Source: Ignavibacteriota bacterium (lineage in GTDB: Bacteria; Bacteroidota; Ignavibacteria; UBA10030). From it: a stretch of 64,000 nucleotides of DNA. The position numbers and the translations under genes are program-made. Each line of letters starts with the position of its first letter. Position 1 is the first letter of the stretch. The notes under the pieces were generated by a model, which was given only the letters and a program-made list of their open reading frames with translations, had not been told where the DNA came from and searched no databases. The stretch lies in assembly GCA_022616555.1 (NCBI GenBank), contig JAKEEG010000049.1, positions 30,464 to 94,463 of the forward strand. The letters run 5' to 3'. Shown piece by piece: positions 25,776 through 35,193 of this stretch.

Positions 25776-26770
25776 CCAAACAGCAAACTGCCCTTGTGTG
25801 CGGCGCCGGTGGGTTCATCGGCAGCCATCTCGTCAAGCGACTGAAACAAGAAGGATTCTGGGTGCGAGGCGTGGACTTAAAGTACCCGGAGTTTAGCAAA
25901 ACTGCAGCGGATGATTTCGTGATCGGCGATCTGCGCGATCAGTCGGTCTGCCGTGATGTACTTGATCAGCCGTTCCATGAAGTGTATCAGCTTGCAGCTG
26001 ATATGGGCGGCGCCGGTTATATTTTCACCGGTGAACATGATGCAGACGTGATGCACAACTCGGCGTCTATCAATCTTAACCTCGTCGATCTTTGCAAGAA
26101 GCATGGGGTAGGAAGAGTGTTTTATTCCTCTTCAGCGTGTATGTATCCCGCGTACAATCAGGAAGACCCGGATAACCCCAAATGCTCAGAGGACTCCGCG
26201 TACCCGGCCGCGCCGGACAGTGAGTACGGTTGGGAGAAGCTCTTTAGCGAGCGGTTGTATCTTTCGTACCAACGCAACTATGGTTTGCTGGTTCGTGTCG
26301 CCCGTTACCACAATATTTTCGGACCGGAAGGGACGTGGACGGGTGGAAGAGAAAAGGCGCCCGCCGCAATATGTCGAAAGGTCGCGGAAGCAAATGACGG
26401 CGGAGAGATAGAGATTTGGGGGGATGGAAAACAGACCCGCTCGTTTCTCTATATAGATGAGTGCGTCGAAGGAACGCTGAGGCTCATGCGCTCAGATTTT
26501 ATCGGCCCGGTCAATATCGGTTCTGAAGAAATGGTGACAATTGACGAACTTGCAGAGATGGCTTCGCGCATAGCAGGAAAAAATATAAAAATAAAACATG
26601 TACCAGGCCCAACGGGAGTTCGAGGAAGGAATTCGGATAACAACGTGATTCGACAGAAACTTGGTTGGGAACCGTCGATGGCTTTAGAAGAAGGGTTGCG
26701 ACGTACATATTCTTGGATTCGCGAGCAAGTGGAGAAATCACTTGTTGAAAACGTTGCTTCTCAACGCTGA
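25772..26770 (+). CDS. GDP-mannose 3,5-epimerase-like NAD-dependent epimerase (extended SDR)
   Basis: 332 residues from GTG at 25772, which shares GTGA with the previous stop and has GGAGG at 25763-25767. The 5' extended frame is rejected. NAD motif GAGGFIGSHL is near 11. ADMGGAGYIF, the SSSACMYP segment with its Cys, YGWEK (Tyr/Lys pair), NIFGPEGTWTGGREKAPAA and GDGKQTRSFLYI closely follow GDP-mannose 3,5-epimerases, in which the Cys and the Lys of KAPAA act in epimerisation. It would yield GDP-L-galactose or a related sugar for the polymer. A related activity on another nucleotide sugar is possible. Confidence 0.87.
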   Translation: MTKQQTALVCGAGGFIGSHLVKRLKQEGFWVRGVDLKYPEFSKTAADDFVIGDLRDQSVCRDVLDQPFHEVYQLAADMGGAGYIFTGEHDADVMHNSASINLNLVDLCKKHGVGRVFYSSSACMYPAYNQEDPDNPKCSEDSAYPAAPDSEYGWEKLFSERLYLSYQRNYGLLVRVARYHNIFGPEGTWTGGREKAPAAICRKVAEANDGGEIEIWGDGKQTRSFLYIDECVEGTLRLMRSDFIGPVNIGSEEMVTIDELAEMASRIAGKNIKIKHVPGPTGVRGRNSDNNVIRQKLGWEPSMALEEGLRRTYSWIREQVEKSLVENVASQR

Positions 26771-27025
26771 AGTATTCAATAATGTTTCGTACTGAAATCT
26801 CAAATCGATACTTGTTCTTGAAGTTTTTTCTTCGCTAACCGTTCTAAGTCATTCAAGAAATATCTCGCAAGAAGTAGCGTAGCATATTGGGTGACAAATT
26901 GCACATAACCCTACAGAGAAATCTGTAAGTAGGGGTTGATTTTTCATTAGACAGATGTATATTTCAGTTCTCCTATACATTTATAATGGAGGCTGTGGCG
27001 TTCTTGCTCCACCACAAGGGGAATT

Positions 27026-28471
27026 ATGTTAAAACGTAATTGGCGTACAATCTTCATCCTGATGACTGTCGTTACGGATAGCTTGGCTATCGTAGTAACA
27101 GCTGTCTTAGCTTTTTATCTAAGAAAAATTTTCCCTAATGTTCCAGCGTTCCCGCTTGATGTATTTACTGCGGTAACCCTCTTTGTCGGGACGGTACTCA
27201 TCGGCTATGCTACGTTCCTTGGTGTGTATAGATCAAGTTTCCGCACCACAGTACAGAAACAATATCGCTTAGCGTTGCGAGCGTACTGGTATGCAATTCC
27301 TACAGTGTTCTCGCTTTTTTACTTGTTGCAATGGTATGACTTTCCAAGGCGTTTTACCGTTCTGTTCTTCGTATCGTTGCCTATTGTGTTTCTGATTGGG
27401 CGGGAACTGCTCAGTCGTTTGAACTTTATTATGCAACGACGAGGATATGGGCTGCGGAAAGCCCTCGTCTTCGGTTACGACGATGGCTGGCTTGATGTGT
27501 TTGAGCGCTTCACCAGATTTCCAGAGGTGGGATATGAAATCCAAGGTGTTGTTGCTAAGAAGCCTCTGAATGGGCACGACAATTTCATCAGAATTAACGG
27601 CACGACGGTCGCTTTATATTCTCCAACCCAACTTCCATGGCTTGTGGAGAAAAACTCTATCTCAAGAATTTTTATTCCTTCTCCCACGATCGTTTCAAAC
27701 GGTTCTGCAGCCATCTTGGACCTGTGCAAGATGAATGACATCAAGCTGAAGGTACTTTCGCCTGAGTCCGAAGGCTTGCTGCAGATGGCTCATGTTCATG
27801 ATGTTGCCGGCATTGCATTGTATTCACCTCCCAGAATACACGTCGAACTACTCCGGCGGATTACCAAAAGAATGTTTGATGTTATCGGCGCGCTTATTCT
27901 GATTGCACTATTCTCACCCTTGTTTGTGCTGACGGCGATCGCTATTTTGATAGAGTCCGGGCGCCCAATATTTTTTAGCCAACGGCGTTCTCTCACAAAA
28001 ACCGGTAAGGGGTTTAATTTTTATAAATTTCGGAGCATGGTACATAACGCCGACGAACAGAAAGAAGAGCTTTTCGAACACAACGAGAGCGATGGCGCGT
28101 TATTCAAAATCAAAAACGACCCCCGTTTGACAAGGGTAGGGAAGTACATTCGGAAATTCAGTATCGACGAGCTTCCGCAATTGTTCAATGTCCTCATCGG
28201 AGATATGAGTCTTGTCGGCCCTCGGCCATTACCGATTGGTGATTTTGAAAAGGTCAAAGTGAATGACGAATTCTGGGAAGCGATAAAAGACCGGGAAAAA
28301 GTAAAGCCTGGTATAACGGGCTTGTGGCAGATTTCCGGCAGAAGCAAGATCGGGTTTAAGGAAATGGTGCTGCTTGATGCTTATTATGTAGAAAATCAAT
28401 CGCTTCTGTTCGATATTGAGATTCTCTTTGAAACCGTCCCGGTAGTGTTATTCAGTAAGGGCGCGTATTAA
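27026..28471 (+). CDS. Undecaprenyl-phosphate sugar phosphotransferase (polyisoprenyl-phosphate hexose-1-P transferase)
   Basis: 481 residues: four to five N-terminal membrane helices, a central nucleotide-binding-like domain (about 145-270), a reentrant helix near 295-315 and the catalytic bacterial sugar transferase domain at the C-terminus. Signatures are KRMFDVIGA, NFYKFRSM, RKFSIDELPQLFNVLIGDMSLVGPRP and KPGITGLWQISGRS. It starts repeat-unit assembly by moving a sugar-1-phosphate to undecaprenyl phosphate at the inner membrane. AAGGGGAA lies just before the ATG. A 255-base spacer upstream suggests its own promoter. Confidence 0.93.
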   Translation: MLKRNWRTIFILMTVVTDSLAIVVTAVLAFYLRKIFPNVPAFPLDVFTAVTLFVGTVLIGYATFLGVYRSSFRTTVQKQYRLALRAYWYAIPTVFSLFYLLQWYDFPRRFTVLFFVSLPIVFLIGRELLSRLNFIMQRRGYGLRKALVFGYDDGWLDVFERFTRFPEVGYEIQGVVAKKPLNGHDNFIRINGTTVALYSPTQLPWLVEKNSISRIFIPSPTIVSNGSAAILDLCKMNDIKLKVLSPESEGLLQMAHVHDVAGIALYSPPRIHVELLRRITKRMFDVIGALILIALFSPLFVLTAIAILIESGRPIFFSQRRSLTKTGKGFNFYKFRSMVHNADEQKEELFEHNESDGALFKIKNDPRLTRVGKYIRKFSIDELPQLFNVLIGDMSLVGPRPLPIGDFEKVKVNDEFWEAIKDREKVKPGITGLWQISGRSKIGFKEMVLLDAYYVENQSLLFDIEILFETVPVVLFSKGAY

Positions 28472-28611
28472 AAAGCAGTACATGTCGGAAGCCGCGGAGA
28501 CGATCATCGCAAGTGTAACCCATCGTTTACCCCTTTGCAGAAGATGATGCTTGTATCTGGTTGTACCCCGGTCTATACACCAGGTTTTACTCTTACAACT
28601 CAAAAAACCCC

Positions 28612-30225
28612 ATGAATAAACGAGTATTTTCTTCTTTAGTTCTAGCCTCTTTTATAAGTATCGTTGCCGTAGCACAGGATGTATACTTGCCTTCTCAGCA
28701 TGAAGTCTATGCCTTTTTGAAACGGATGGAAGCCAGACAATTGCTAAAAGGTTACCGAGACGCGGCAAAACCGTTGCCTCGGACAACCGTGGCGAAATTT
28801 CTTGGAACCCTGGAATCCTCGCGCAACATGATGACGACGGTGGAGCAAGAAACGTATGATTATCTCAAAGAGGAGTTTGTGCCTGAGTTTGCTTTGCTAG
28901 ATGCAAAGGTTGAGCGGGGCGGGGGGAGAGACCACATGCTTTCACTTTCCCTCCATCATGGGGAGATGTATGTCGACCCGAACCTCGAATTGAGGGGCAA
29001 AACCAATAGTGACGGCGATGTATACACGTGGGTGTGGGGAGCTAAGGCGTACGGGTATATTTCTGACGCGGTTGGGTTTTATTTTAACCAAATACTTGCA
29101 CGCGAGGGTGGAGAAGCAAGAGATATCGCTAAAAAGCAAACCCCGGAACGCGGGATTGTCGTTCAGCGGGGAAAGCTCACATTTTTCGAATACAATACCA
29201 CCGAAGCACAGATCACATTCGGCTGGAAAGACGTTCGCTTTTCGTTAGAAAAAATGCAAAACGTCTGGGGGTTAGGGAGACAGGGTTCCCTGATATTATC
29301 CGACAAAGCGCCTTCCTATCCACAAATCAAACTCCGCATTGCTTTAGCCGATTGGATGGATTTTATTTATCTCCATGGCGACCTCCATTCAAACGTTGTT
29401 GATTCAGCACGCTCGTACCGCGCCACCACTTCGCAGATCACGGATTCTTACAGGACAGTGTACCGGTCAAAGTATATCGCGGCACACCAGTTTGAAATTA
29501 CTCCGATAGACGGACTGGACATATCGATCGGCGAATCTGTTATCTATTCAGACAAGGGGCCGCAGTTCATCTACCTTGTCCCCTTAATGCTATTTAAGTC
29601 GGCCGAACATTACAATCGCGATACGGACAATGTACAGATTTTCGGCAGCGCTGACGTCAATCTCATCCCCAATGTCAATCTCTACCTCTCGGTATTTGTC
29701 GATGAGCTAAACACGGAAGAATTGTTTAGCGAGTCTGGAAACCGTAACCAAGCAGGATTTACCGGCGGTGTACAGTTATACGATATCGGCATCGAAAACT
29801 CGGAATTGCTCATCGAGTACACAAGGTTGAACCCATGGACGTACACTCACAAGTTTCCCGCAACGACTTTTACCAATAACGGCTACGAACTCGGGCATTG
29901 GATCAGTCAAAACTCGGATCATTTGTACGCTGAAGCTGTATACCGTTTCTCGCGCCCGTTACGCGTGAGTGTCTTTGCCGAGAGGTTAAGGCACGGCGGT
30001 TTGACGGACATTGTCGAACAGTATATTCCTCCGGCCGAGCCATTTCTCTATGGTCCTGTGAGACGAGTGAGTTCTTATGGGCTTTCGGGTGAGTATCAGT
30101 TGGTTAGGGATGGATTTATCTTCGGCTCCGCCCGCTGGAATACTATTTCAGACGAGGGTGCAACATTCAAAAACCGTAGCGGTCAATTGGAGGTTGCATT
30201 GACTATTCGCTATGGACTGTGGTAG
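28612..30225 (+). CDS. Wzi-like capsule assembly outer-membrane protein
   Basis: 537 residues from the ATG at 28612, where a signal peptide begins (MNKRVFSSLVLASFISIVAVAQ). The 17-codon upstream extension lacks one. The rest is a run of alternating amphipathic strands ending in an aromatic residue (TIRYGLW), as in outer-membrane barrels. The GWKDVRFSLEKMQNVWGLGRQGSL segment and the periplasmic helical N-terminus resemble Wzi capsule-attachment proteins. It would retain or assemble the polymer at the surface. Last gene of the cluster. Confidence 0.75.
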   Translation: MNKRVFSSLVLASFISIVAVAQDVYLPSQHEVYAFLKRMEARQLLKGYRDAAKPLPRTTVAKFLGTLESSRNMMTTVEQETYDYLKEEFVPEFALLDAKVERGGGRDHMLSLSLHHGEMYVDPNLELRGKTNSDGDVYTWVWGAKAYGYISDAVGFYFNQILAREGGEARDIAKKQTPERGIVVQRGKLTFFEYNTTEAQITFGWKDVRFSLEKMQNVWGLGRQGSLILSDKAPSYPQIKLRIALADWMDFIYLHGDLHSNVVDSARSYRATTSQITDSYRTVYRSKYIAAHQFEITPIDGLDISIGESVIYSDKGPQFIYLVPLMLFKSAEHYNRDTDNVQIFGSADVNLIPNVNLYLSVFVDELNTEELFSESGNRNQAGFTGGVQLYDIGIENSELLIEYTRLNPWTYTHKFPATTFTNNGYELGHWISQNSDHLYAEAVYRFSRPLRVSVFAERLRHGGLTDIVEQYIPPAEPFLYGPVRRVSSYGLSGEYQLVRDGFIFGSARWNTISDEGATFKNRSGQLEVALTIRYGLW

Positions 30226-30526
30226 ACTGCTCAGTTTGTGCAATACGCTCTAAATGAAGGACTCACGTTTTACTTGCCAGATGATAAATATTGTGACAGC
30301 TAATTTATTGTTCTGCTGTTAATTACCACCTCTATTTTACACTTCACTTCTAAACATCACCCCAGTGTTGCTTAAAATATACGCCCTATCTCAAGTCTAA
30401 GAAAAGTCCCCGAGTGTAGTTCAGCTGATTTTTTTCTGCTTTGAGCGCATTTTTGTACTTGACACTCAAGAATTTATCCATCATTTTGTGGAAGCGCTTC
30501 CAAAAAAGCGTGTTATTTGAGTCGCC
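30226..30526. other. Regulatory spacer upstream of lacI-type gene
   Basis: 301 bases, AT-rich at the left, with no gene. TTGACA (30460-30465) could be a -35 element, and the palindromic operator at 30489-30502 lies directly after a plausible -10 region (30481-30488, TCATTTTG, which also resembles the Bacteroidota -7 box). Confidence 0.5.
30489..30502. promoter_or_regulatory. LacI-family operator, perfect 14-bp palindrome
   Basis: TGGAAGCGCTTCCA with the central CG typical of LacI/CcpA/MalR-type sites. It sits 24 bases before the GTG of the LacI-family gene and just downstream of the candidate promoter, a good position for autorepression that would also control the downstream glucan genes. 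I found no second perfect copy in the window. Confidence 0.75.
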
Positions 30527-31576
30527 GTGTCAGTGACCATCTATGATATTGCCAAGAAGGCGAAGGTTGGAATAGGCACCGTTTCGCGTGTCTTAAACAA
30601 CCATCCCAACGTTTCCGAGCCGACGCGCAAACGGATTTTTTCCATCGCGCGCAAGCTGCAATACCGCCCGCACCCGGTTGCTCGCGCATTGGCAGGCAAA
30701 GGCAGTAATTCGATCCTTGCTTTTATTCCGTTTTTCCCCACACACTTTTTTTCAGAAGTCCTTCAAGGCGTCCAATCGCGTCTTAGCGATATCGATTGGG
30801 AGCTGATTCTCTACGGCGTAAACCATCCCGACCAACTTGGCACGGCGTTCGAGCGCCACGTGTTGCGTACGCATGTGAGCGGAATGCTGTTGTTTTCGAT
30901 GAAAGTTAATAAAGAGTTTGTCAAAACCAGCCGCAACCTGAAAACACCGCTCGTCTTGGTCGATGCGTTTCATCCTTCATTTGACTCTATTACGGTCGAT
31001 AACAAACGCGGGGCGTATCTTGCAACTCAGCATCTCATTGCGCTGGGGCATAAACGAATTGGTTTACTAAACGCAAACCCGCAGAGCGTACCTGCGCGAG
31101 AACGTTTGGATGGGTACAAAGAAGCCATGCGGGATGCAGGACTGACTGCCCACCCTGAATTGATAAAACAAAGCCGTTCGAAGGTGTTTGACGGATTTAC
31201 GCGCGTCACCGGTGCTGAGTTGATGAAAGAATTTATCGCGCTGAAAAAAAACATGCCGACGGCGATCTTTGTTGCAAGCGATACACAAGCTCTGGGAGCG
31301 TTAGAAACACTTGAAGAAAATCAGTTGCGCTGCCCGGAAGATATCGCTCTAGTTGGGTTTGACGATATCGAATTAGCGCGTTACATGGGGCTCACCACCG
31401 TGCGCCAACCGATGTTTATGATGGGGGCGCTGGCAGTTGAAATGTTTGAACGGCGGCTGAAAAACCTCAAAGGCGCGCCGGTGCATTCACAATTTACTCC
31501 CGACTTAGTTGTGCGCACAAGCTGCGGCAGTTCGCGCGAGCGAGCCCGCTCGTTGGATATTTTGAGAAGAGCATAG
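30527..31576 (+). CDS. LacI-family transcriptional regulator
   Basis: 349 residues. N-terminal helix-turn-helix TIYDIAKKAKVGIGTVSRVLNNHPNVSE (about 3-30), with hinge-helix VARALAG near 51, then a periplasmic-binding-like sensor domain (about 60-335; GFDDIELARYMGLTTVRQP near 282). It most likely senses maltose or a maltodextrin, because the following genes act on alpha-glucans. A GTG two codons later is an equally good start. Likely autoregulated through the palindrome at 30489. Confidence 0.93.
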   Translation: MSVTIYDIAKKAKVGIGTVSRVLNNHPNVSEPTRKRIFSIARKLQYRPHPVARALAGKGSNSILAFIPFFPTHFFSEVLQGVQSRLSDIDWELILYGVNHPDQLGTAFERHVLRTHVSGMLLFSMKVNKEFVKTSRNLKTPLVLVDAFHPSFDSITVDNKRGAYLATQHLIALGHKRIGLLNANPQSVPARERLDGYKEAMRDAGLTAHPELIKQSRSKVFDGFTRVTGAELMKEFIALKKNMPTAIFVASDTQALGALETLEENQLRCPEDIALVGFDDIELARYMGLTTVRQPMFMMGALAVEMFERRLKNLKGAPVHSQFTPDLVVRTSCGSSRERARSLDILRRA

Positions 31577-31587
31577 TTGACAAACAC

Positions 31588-33495
31588 ATGAAACTTGTTA
31601 CTCAGTCGAAATTCTTACTCGGTACTTGTTTGGCTGCTACTCTCAGCGTGGTGTTGTTGCTGACTGTCGGCGGGCGATCTGCTGAGCTTAACGACGGCAC
31701 GAGCAAGGATGCGTTCTACCCTGTCCCGGAGTGGGCGAAGAATGCAATTTGGTACCAGATTTTCCCGGAGCGTTTCCGAAATGGAGACCAGGGCAACGAC
31801 CCAATGAGAAACGACCTCATCGGCTCGTGGCCCCACTATTCGCCGCAGGGTTGGCAGCCTAGCCCGTGGACAAGCGATTGGTACAAGCTCCAACAGTGGG
31901 AGCAGACGGACGACAAAGGGTTTTATGTCCACGTGCAGAACCGGCGGTACGGCGGAGACCTGCAGGGCGTCTTCGACAGACTTGATTACCTCCAGCAGCT
32001 TGGCATTACGGCTCTTTACTTCAACCCACTCTTCGAATCCCCTTCGCTCCATAAATACGACGCAACTCTGTATCATCACATCGACAACAACTTCGGTCCC
32101 GACCCTGCGGGCGACCGTGCGATCTGGGCGAAAGAGAACCCTGCCGACCCTGCAACATGGCAATGGACTAGCGCCGATAAGCTGTTTCTGCGTCTCATTC
32201 AAGAAGCGCACAAACGCGGAATGAAGGTGATTATTGACGGCGTGTTTAACCACGTGGGCATGACCTTCTGGGCATTTGAGGACGTCAAAAAGAACGGCGC
32301 CAAATCGAAGCACAAAGACTGGTTTACCATTAAACGATGGGATGATCCGAAGACGCAAGAAAATGAGTTTGATTACGAGGGCTGGTTCGGTGTGCGGGAG
32401 TTGCCGGAGGTTCGCGAAGATGAGAACGGCCTCGTAAAGGGTCCCCGGGAGCACGTTCACGCAATCGCGAAACGCTGGATGGACCCTAACGGCGACGGCA
32501 ACCCCGAAGACGGCATCGACGGGTGGAGGTTGGATGTTGCGGAAATGGTGAACAAGAATTTCTGGCGCGACTTTCGGCGTTGGGTGCGGGCAATCAACCC
32601 GGAGGCGTATCTCACAGGTGAAGTGTGGTGGGAAGACTGGAATAACGAAAAGATGTTTAATGCCGCTCCGTGGTTGCAAGGCGATGTGTTCGATGCAGTG
32701 ATGAATTACCGGTGGGCGCGTGAAGCGTTTCGATTTTTTTCCGGCGATAAGAGCAAGATCACAGCATCGGAATTAGCCGTCCGCCTTCAAGAACAGTGGA
32801 GCGAGTATCCATCCGATGTGAATTATGTTTTACAAAATCTGTATGACAGCCACGATACCGACCGGTTTGCATCACATATATTGAATGCCGACGCGCTCTA
32901 CGATAAACGCGTTGGGTTCCAGGATAATAGACAGTTTAACGTTGCCAAGCCGGGTGAGCGCGAACGGGCGATTCAGAAATTGATGGTTTTCTTTCAGATG
33001 ACGAGCGTTGGGGCGCCGATGATTTACTACGGCACGGAAGCCGGGATGTGGGGTGCCGACGACCCGGATTGCCGCAAACCGATGGTGTGGGATGATTTGG
33101 ACTATGAAACCGAGAGCGTGCGACCGTTCGGAATGGCGTCGGTGAACGACCCGGTGAAGTTTGATTCCGATTTGTACGCCTGGTATTCATCTTTTACTCA
33201 CTACCGTTTGGAGCACCCGGCATTGCGAACTGGGAAGATTTCATTTTTAAAGACAGATGACGAGAATGACGTTCTTGCCTACCATCGTGGCTCTGAGAGC
33301 GACAACGTTATCGTTGTACTGAATGCATCAGAACAGCGACGCGATGTGGTGATCGACCTCCCGGCCGATCTTGCCGGAAAACGCTGGATGATGGGGGCGG
33401 GAAACACAACATTTGAAATTCGAGATAACCGGCTTGTTGTTACGCTTCAGAGCAGGTCTGGTTTAGCTATACATTCGGAGCAATCGGAACAATGA
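31588..33495 (+). CDS. GH13 alpha-amylase/neopullulanase-like enzyme, exported
   Basis: 635 residues with an N-terminal signal or anchor (about 8-30) and a GH13 barrel from residue 45 (WAKNAIWYQIFPERFRNGD). Catalytic triad: nucleophile D316 (GWRLDVAE), acid/base E345 (TGEVWWED), stabiliser D423 (SHDTDR). GVFNHVG (about 217) is the first conserved GH13 region. It resembles cyclomaltodextrinase/neopullulanase enzymes that trim maltodextrins, probably in the periplasm. It follows the regulator by 11 bases and overlaps the next gene by 4 (ATGA). Confidence 0.92.
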   Translation: MKLVTQSKFLLGTCLAATLSVVLLLTVGGRSAELNDGTSKDAFYPVPEWAKNAIWYQIFPERFRNGDQGNDPMRNDLIGSWPHYSPQGWQPSPWTSDWYKLQQWEQTDDKGFYVHVQNRRYGGDLQGVFDRLDYLQQLGITALYFNPLFESPSLHKYDATLYHHIDNNFGPDPAGDRAIWAKENPADPATWQWTSADKLFLRLIQEAHKRGMKVIIDGVFNHVGMTFWAFEDVKKNGAKSKHKDWFTIKRWDDPKTQENEFDYEGWFGVRELPEVREDENGLVKGPREHVHAIAKRWMDPNGDGNPEDGIDGWRLDVAEMVNKNFWRDFRRWVRAINPEAYLTGEVWWEDWNNEKMFNAAPWLQGDVFDAVMNYRWAREAFRFFSGDKSKITASELAVRLQEQWSEYPSDVNYVLQNLYDSHDTDRFASHILNADALYDKRVGFQDNRQFNVAKPGERERAIQKLMVFFQMTSVGAPMIYYGTEAGMWGADDPDCRKPMVWDDLDYETESVRPFGMASVNDPVKFDSDLYAWYSSFTHYRLEHPALRTGKISFLKTDDENDVLAYHRGSESDNVIVVLNASEQRRDVVIDLPADLAGKRWMMGAGNTTFEIRDNRLVVTLQSRSGLAIHSEQSEQ

Positions 33496-35171
33496 TGAAT
33501 ACACAAAAAAGCAACAGATTCCTCTTGATTGTAGGAATCATCGCGTGTTGTATGGTGACGAACGCCTCCGCTCAAGAGCAGGAAATTGCATGGGTGAACG
33601 GCAAAGCGGTAAGCCTCGACGCATTTGTCCAGCGATATGCGGATTTCATCGCCTCCAACGGCATTAAAGACAATCCCATGACGAGAAAAGCAATTCTTCG
33701 GAATATGATCAACGAAGAGTTGCTTTTGCGTTTTGATGACAATGGGAGCGTGGAGCAAAATCCGGCTTATCTCGACGCGTTGGAACTCGCGAAGAAACGA
33801 GTCATCACAGCGTACCTGAAGGACCGCGAAATTTACGCAAACATCACTGCTAGCGAGGCTGAGGTGCGTCAAGCATTTGCCCGCGCGAACGAGAAGCTTG
33901 CTGCCCGCCATCTGTACGCCCGCACGGAAGAAGAGGCGTTAGCACTGTACGAACGCATCCAACGCGGCGAAACGTTTGAGTTCCTGGCAAAAGAAGTATT
34001 CACCGATTCGACATTGCAAGCGAACGGCGGATATCTCGGCTATTTTTCCTGGGGGGATATGGATCCGGCATTCGAAGATGCCGCGTACTCGCTGCGCATA
34101 GGAGAAATTTCCCGCCCGGTACAAACGGCACATGGGTATAGTGTTATTAAGCTAGAAGACCGCCTGTCGCATCCGTTGTTGACTGAATCGGAATTTCTTC
34201 GCAAGAAATCCCATTTGGAGCGCGTAGTAAAAATCCGCAAGAAACAACCAGCTGAACGAGAATATCTCAAGAAATTGTATGACGGCCAACCGGTGACTCT
34301 CGATGACGCGCAACTTTCGAGTTTGTTCGAAGCTCTCCACGCGTTGCCGTCAAGCCAATCATTGATATACTCTCCGGTAGGCCAGAAGAGCGCCGGCGCG
34401 GAATACACATATGATGAGCTTTTCCGACGATTGAGCAACCTTCCGGACTTTCAAAAAGAACGAATTACTTCGATTGAAAGGCTCAAAGCCGCAATAAAGG
34501 GTTTGGTTATGCAGGACAGGCTCCTCGACCGTTCGTATCAAATGGGATACGATACAGTGCCCGCTGTGCAGGGAGCTTTTGCAAAAACAAAAGATGCGCT
34601 GCTGCTAAAATATAAACTTCAGGAGATTACCGAAAACTCGCCGCTTTCAGATGAAGATCTCGCTAAATACTATCACACGAATATTCATTTGTTCTCTTCG
34701 GAAGACGAGCTGAACCTTCAAGAGATTATCGTTGCCGACAAGGCATTAGCGGATGAATTGAAACGTGCGATTGAGGTTGGCACAGATTTCGGCATGCTGG
34801 CTGAGCAACATTCTGCACGAAGGTGGTCGGCGGTTAACCGCGGGATAATCGGGCTTGCGCCTGCGTCGAAATTCGGTCAGCTCAAAGGTTTGCTGTGGCA
34901 AAGCCCCATGGAGAAGCTTGTCGGCCCGATTCCCATTGAAGGATATTACGGCTTGTTTAAAGTGTTGGAAAAAAAGCGCAGTGAACCGCTGGCGTTTGAA
35001 CTAGTCCGCGGCCGCGTGAAACAAGCATTGCAAGCCGAGAGACAAAGGGTGACAGTCCAACAGTACACGGATAAGCTGGCGCAAACAGCAGGTGTCGCGA
35101 TAAACGAGCAGTTGCTGACGGGTTTCAGGCTATCCGATTACGTTTCACACGAATCAAAAGCATCGCAGTAG
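33492..35171 (+). CDS. Peptidyl-prolyl isomerase, parvulin (SurA/PrsA-like), two PpiC-type domains
   Basis: 559 residues: signal peptide (about 1-28, ending NASAQ), SurA-like N-terminal helices, a clear parvulin domain (about 130-225; GGYLGYFSWGDMDPAFEDAAYSLRIGEIS, HGYSVIKLEDR), a helical linker, and a second more divergent parvulin domain (about 400-500; NRGIIGLAPASKFG). It is a periplasmic chaperone for outer-membrane or exported proteins. Its place between the GH13 enzyme and the TonB receptor suggests that it serves the biogenesis of this operon's large surface proteins. Confidence 0.88.
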   Translation: MMNTQKSNRFLLIVGIIACCMVTNASAQEQEIAWVNGKAVSLDAFVQRYADFIASNGIKDNPMTRKAILRNMINEELLLRFDDNGSVEQNPAYLDALELAKKRVITAYLKDREIYANITASEAEVRQAFARANEKLAARHLYARTEEEALALYERIQRGETFEFLAKEVFTDSTLQANGGYLGYFSWGDMDPAFEDAAYSLRIGEISRPVQTAHGYSVIKLEDRLSHPLLTESEFLRKKSHLERVVKIRKKQPAEREYLKKLYDGQPVTLDDAQLSSLFEALHALPSSQSLIYSPVGQKSAGAEYTYDELFRRLSNLPDFQKERITSIERLKAAIKGLVMQDRLLDRSYQMGYDTVPAVQGAFAKTKDALLLKYKLQEITENSPLSDEDLAKYYHTNIHLFSSEDELNLQEIIVADKALADELKRAIEVGTDFGMLAEQHSARRWSAVNRGIIGLAPASKFGQLKGLLWQSPMEKLVGPIPIEGYYGLFKVLEKKRSEPLAFELVRGRVKQALQAERQRVTVQQYTDKLAQTAGVAINEQLLTGFRLSDYVSHESKASQ

Positions 35172-35193
35172 GTAGAGCTCAAGGAGGAAAGAC

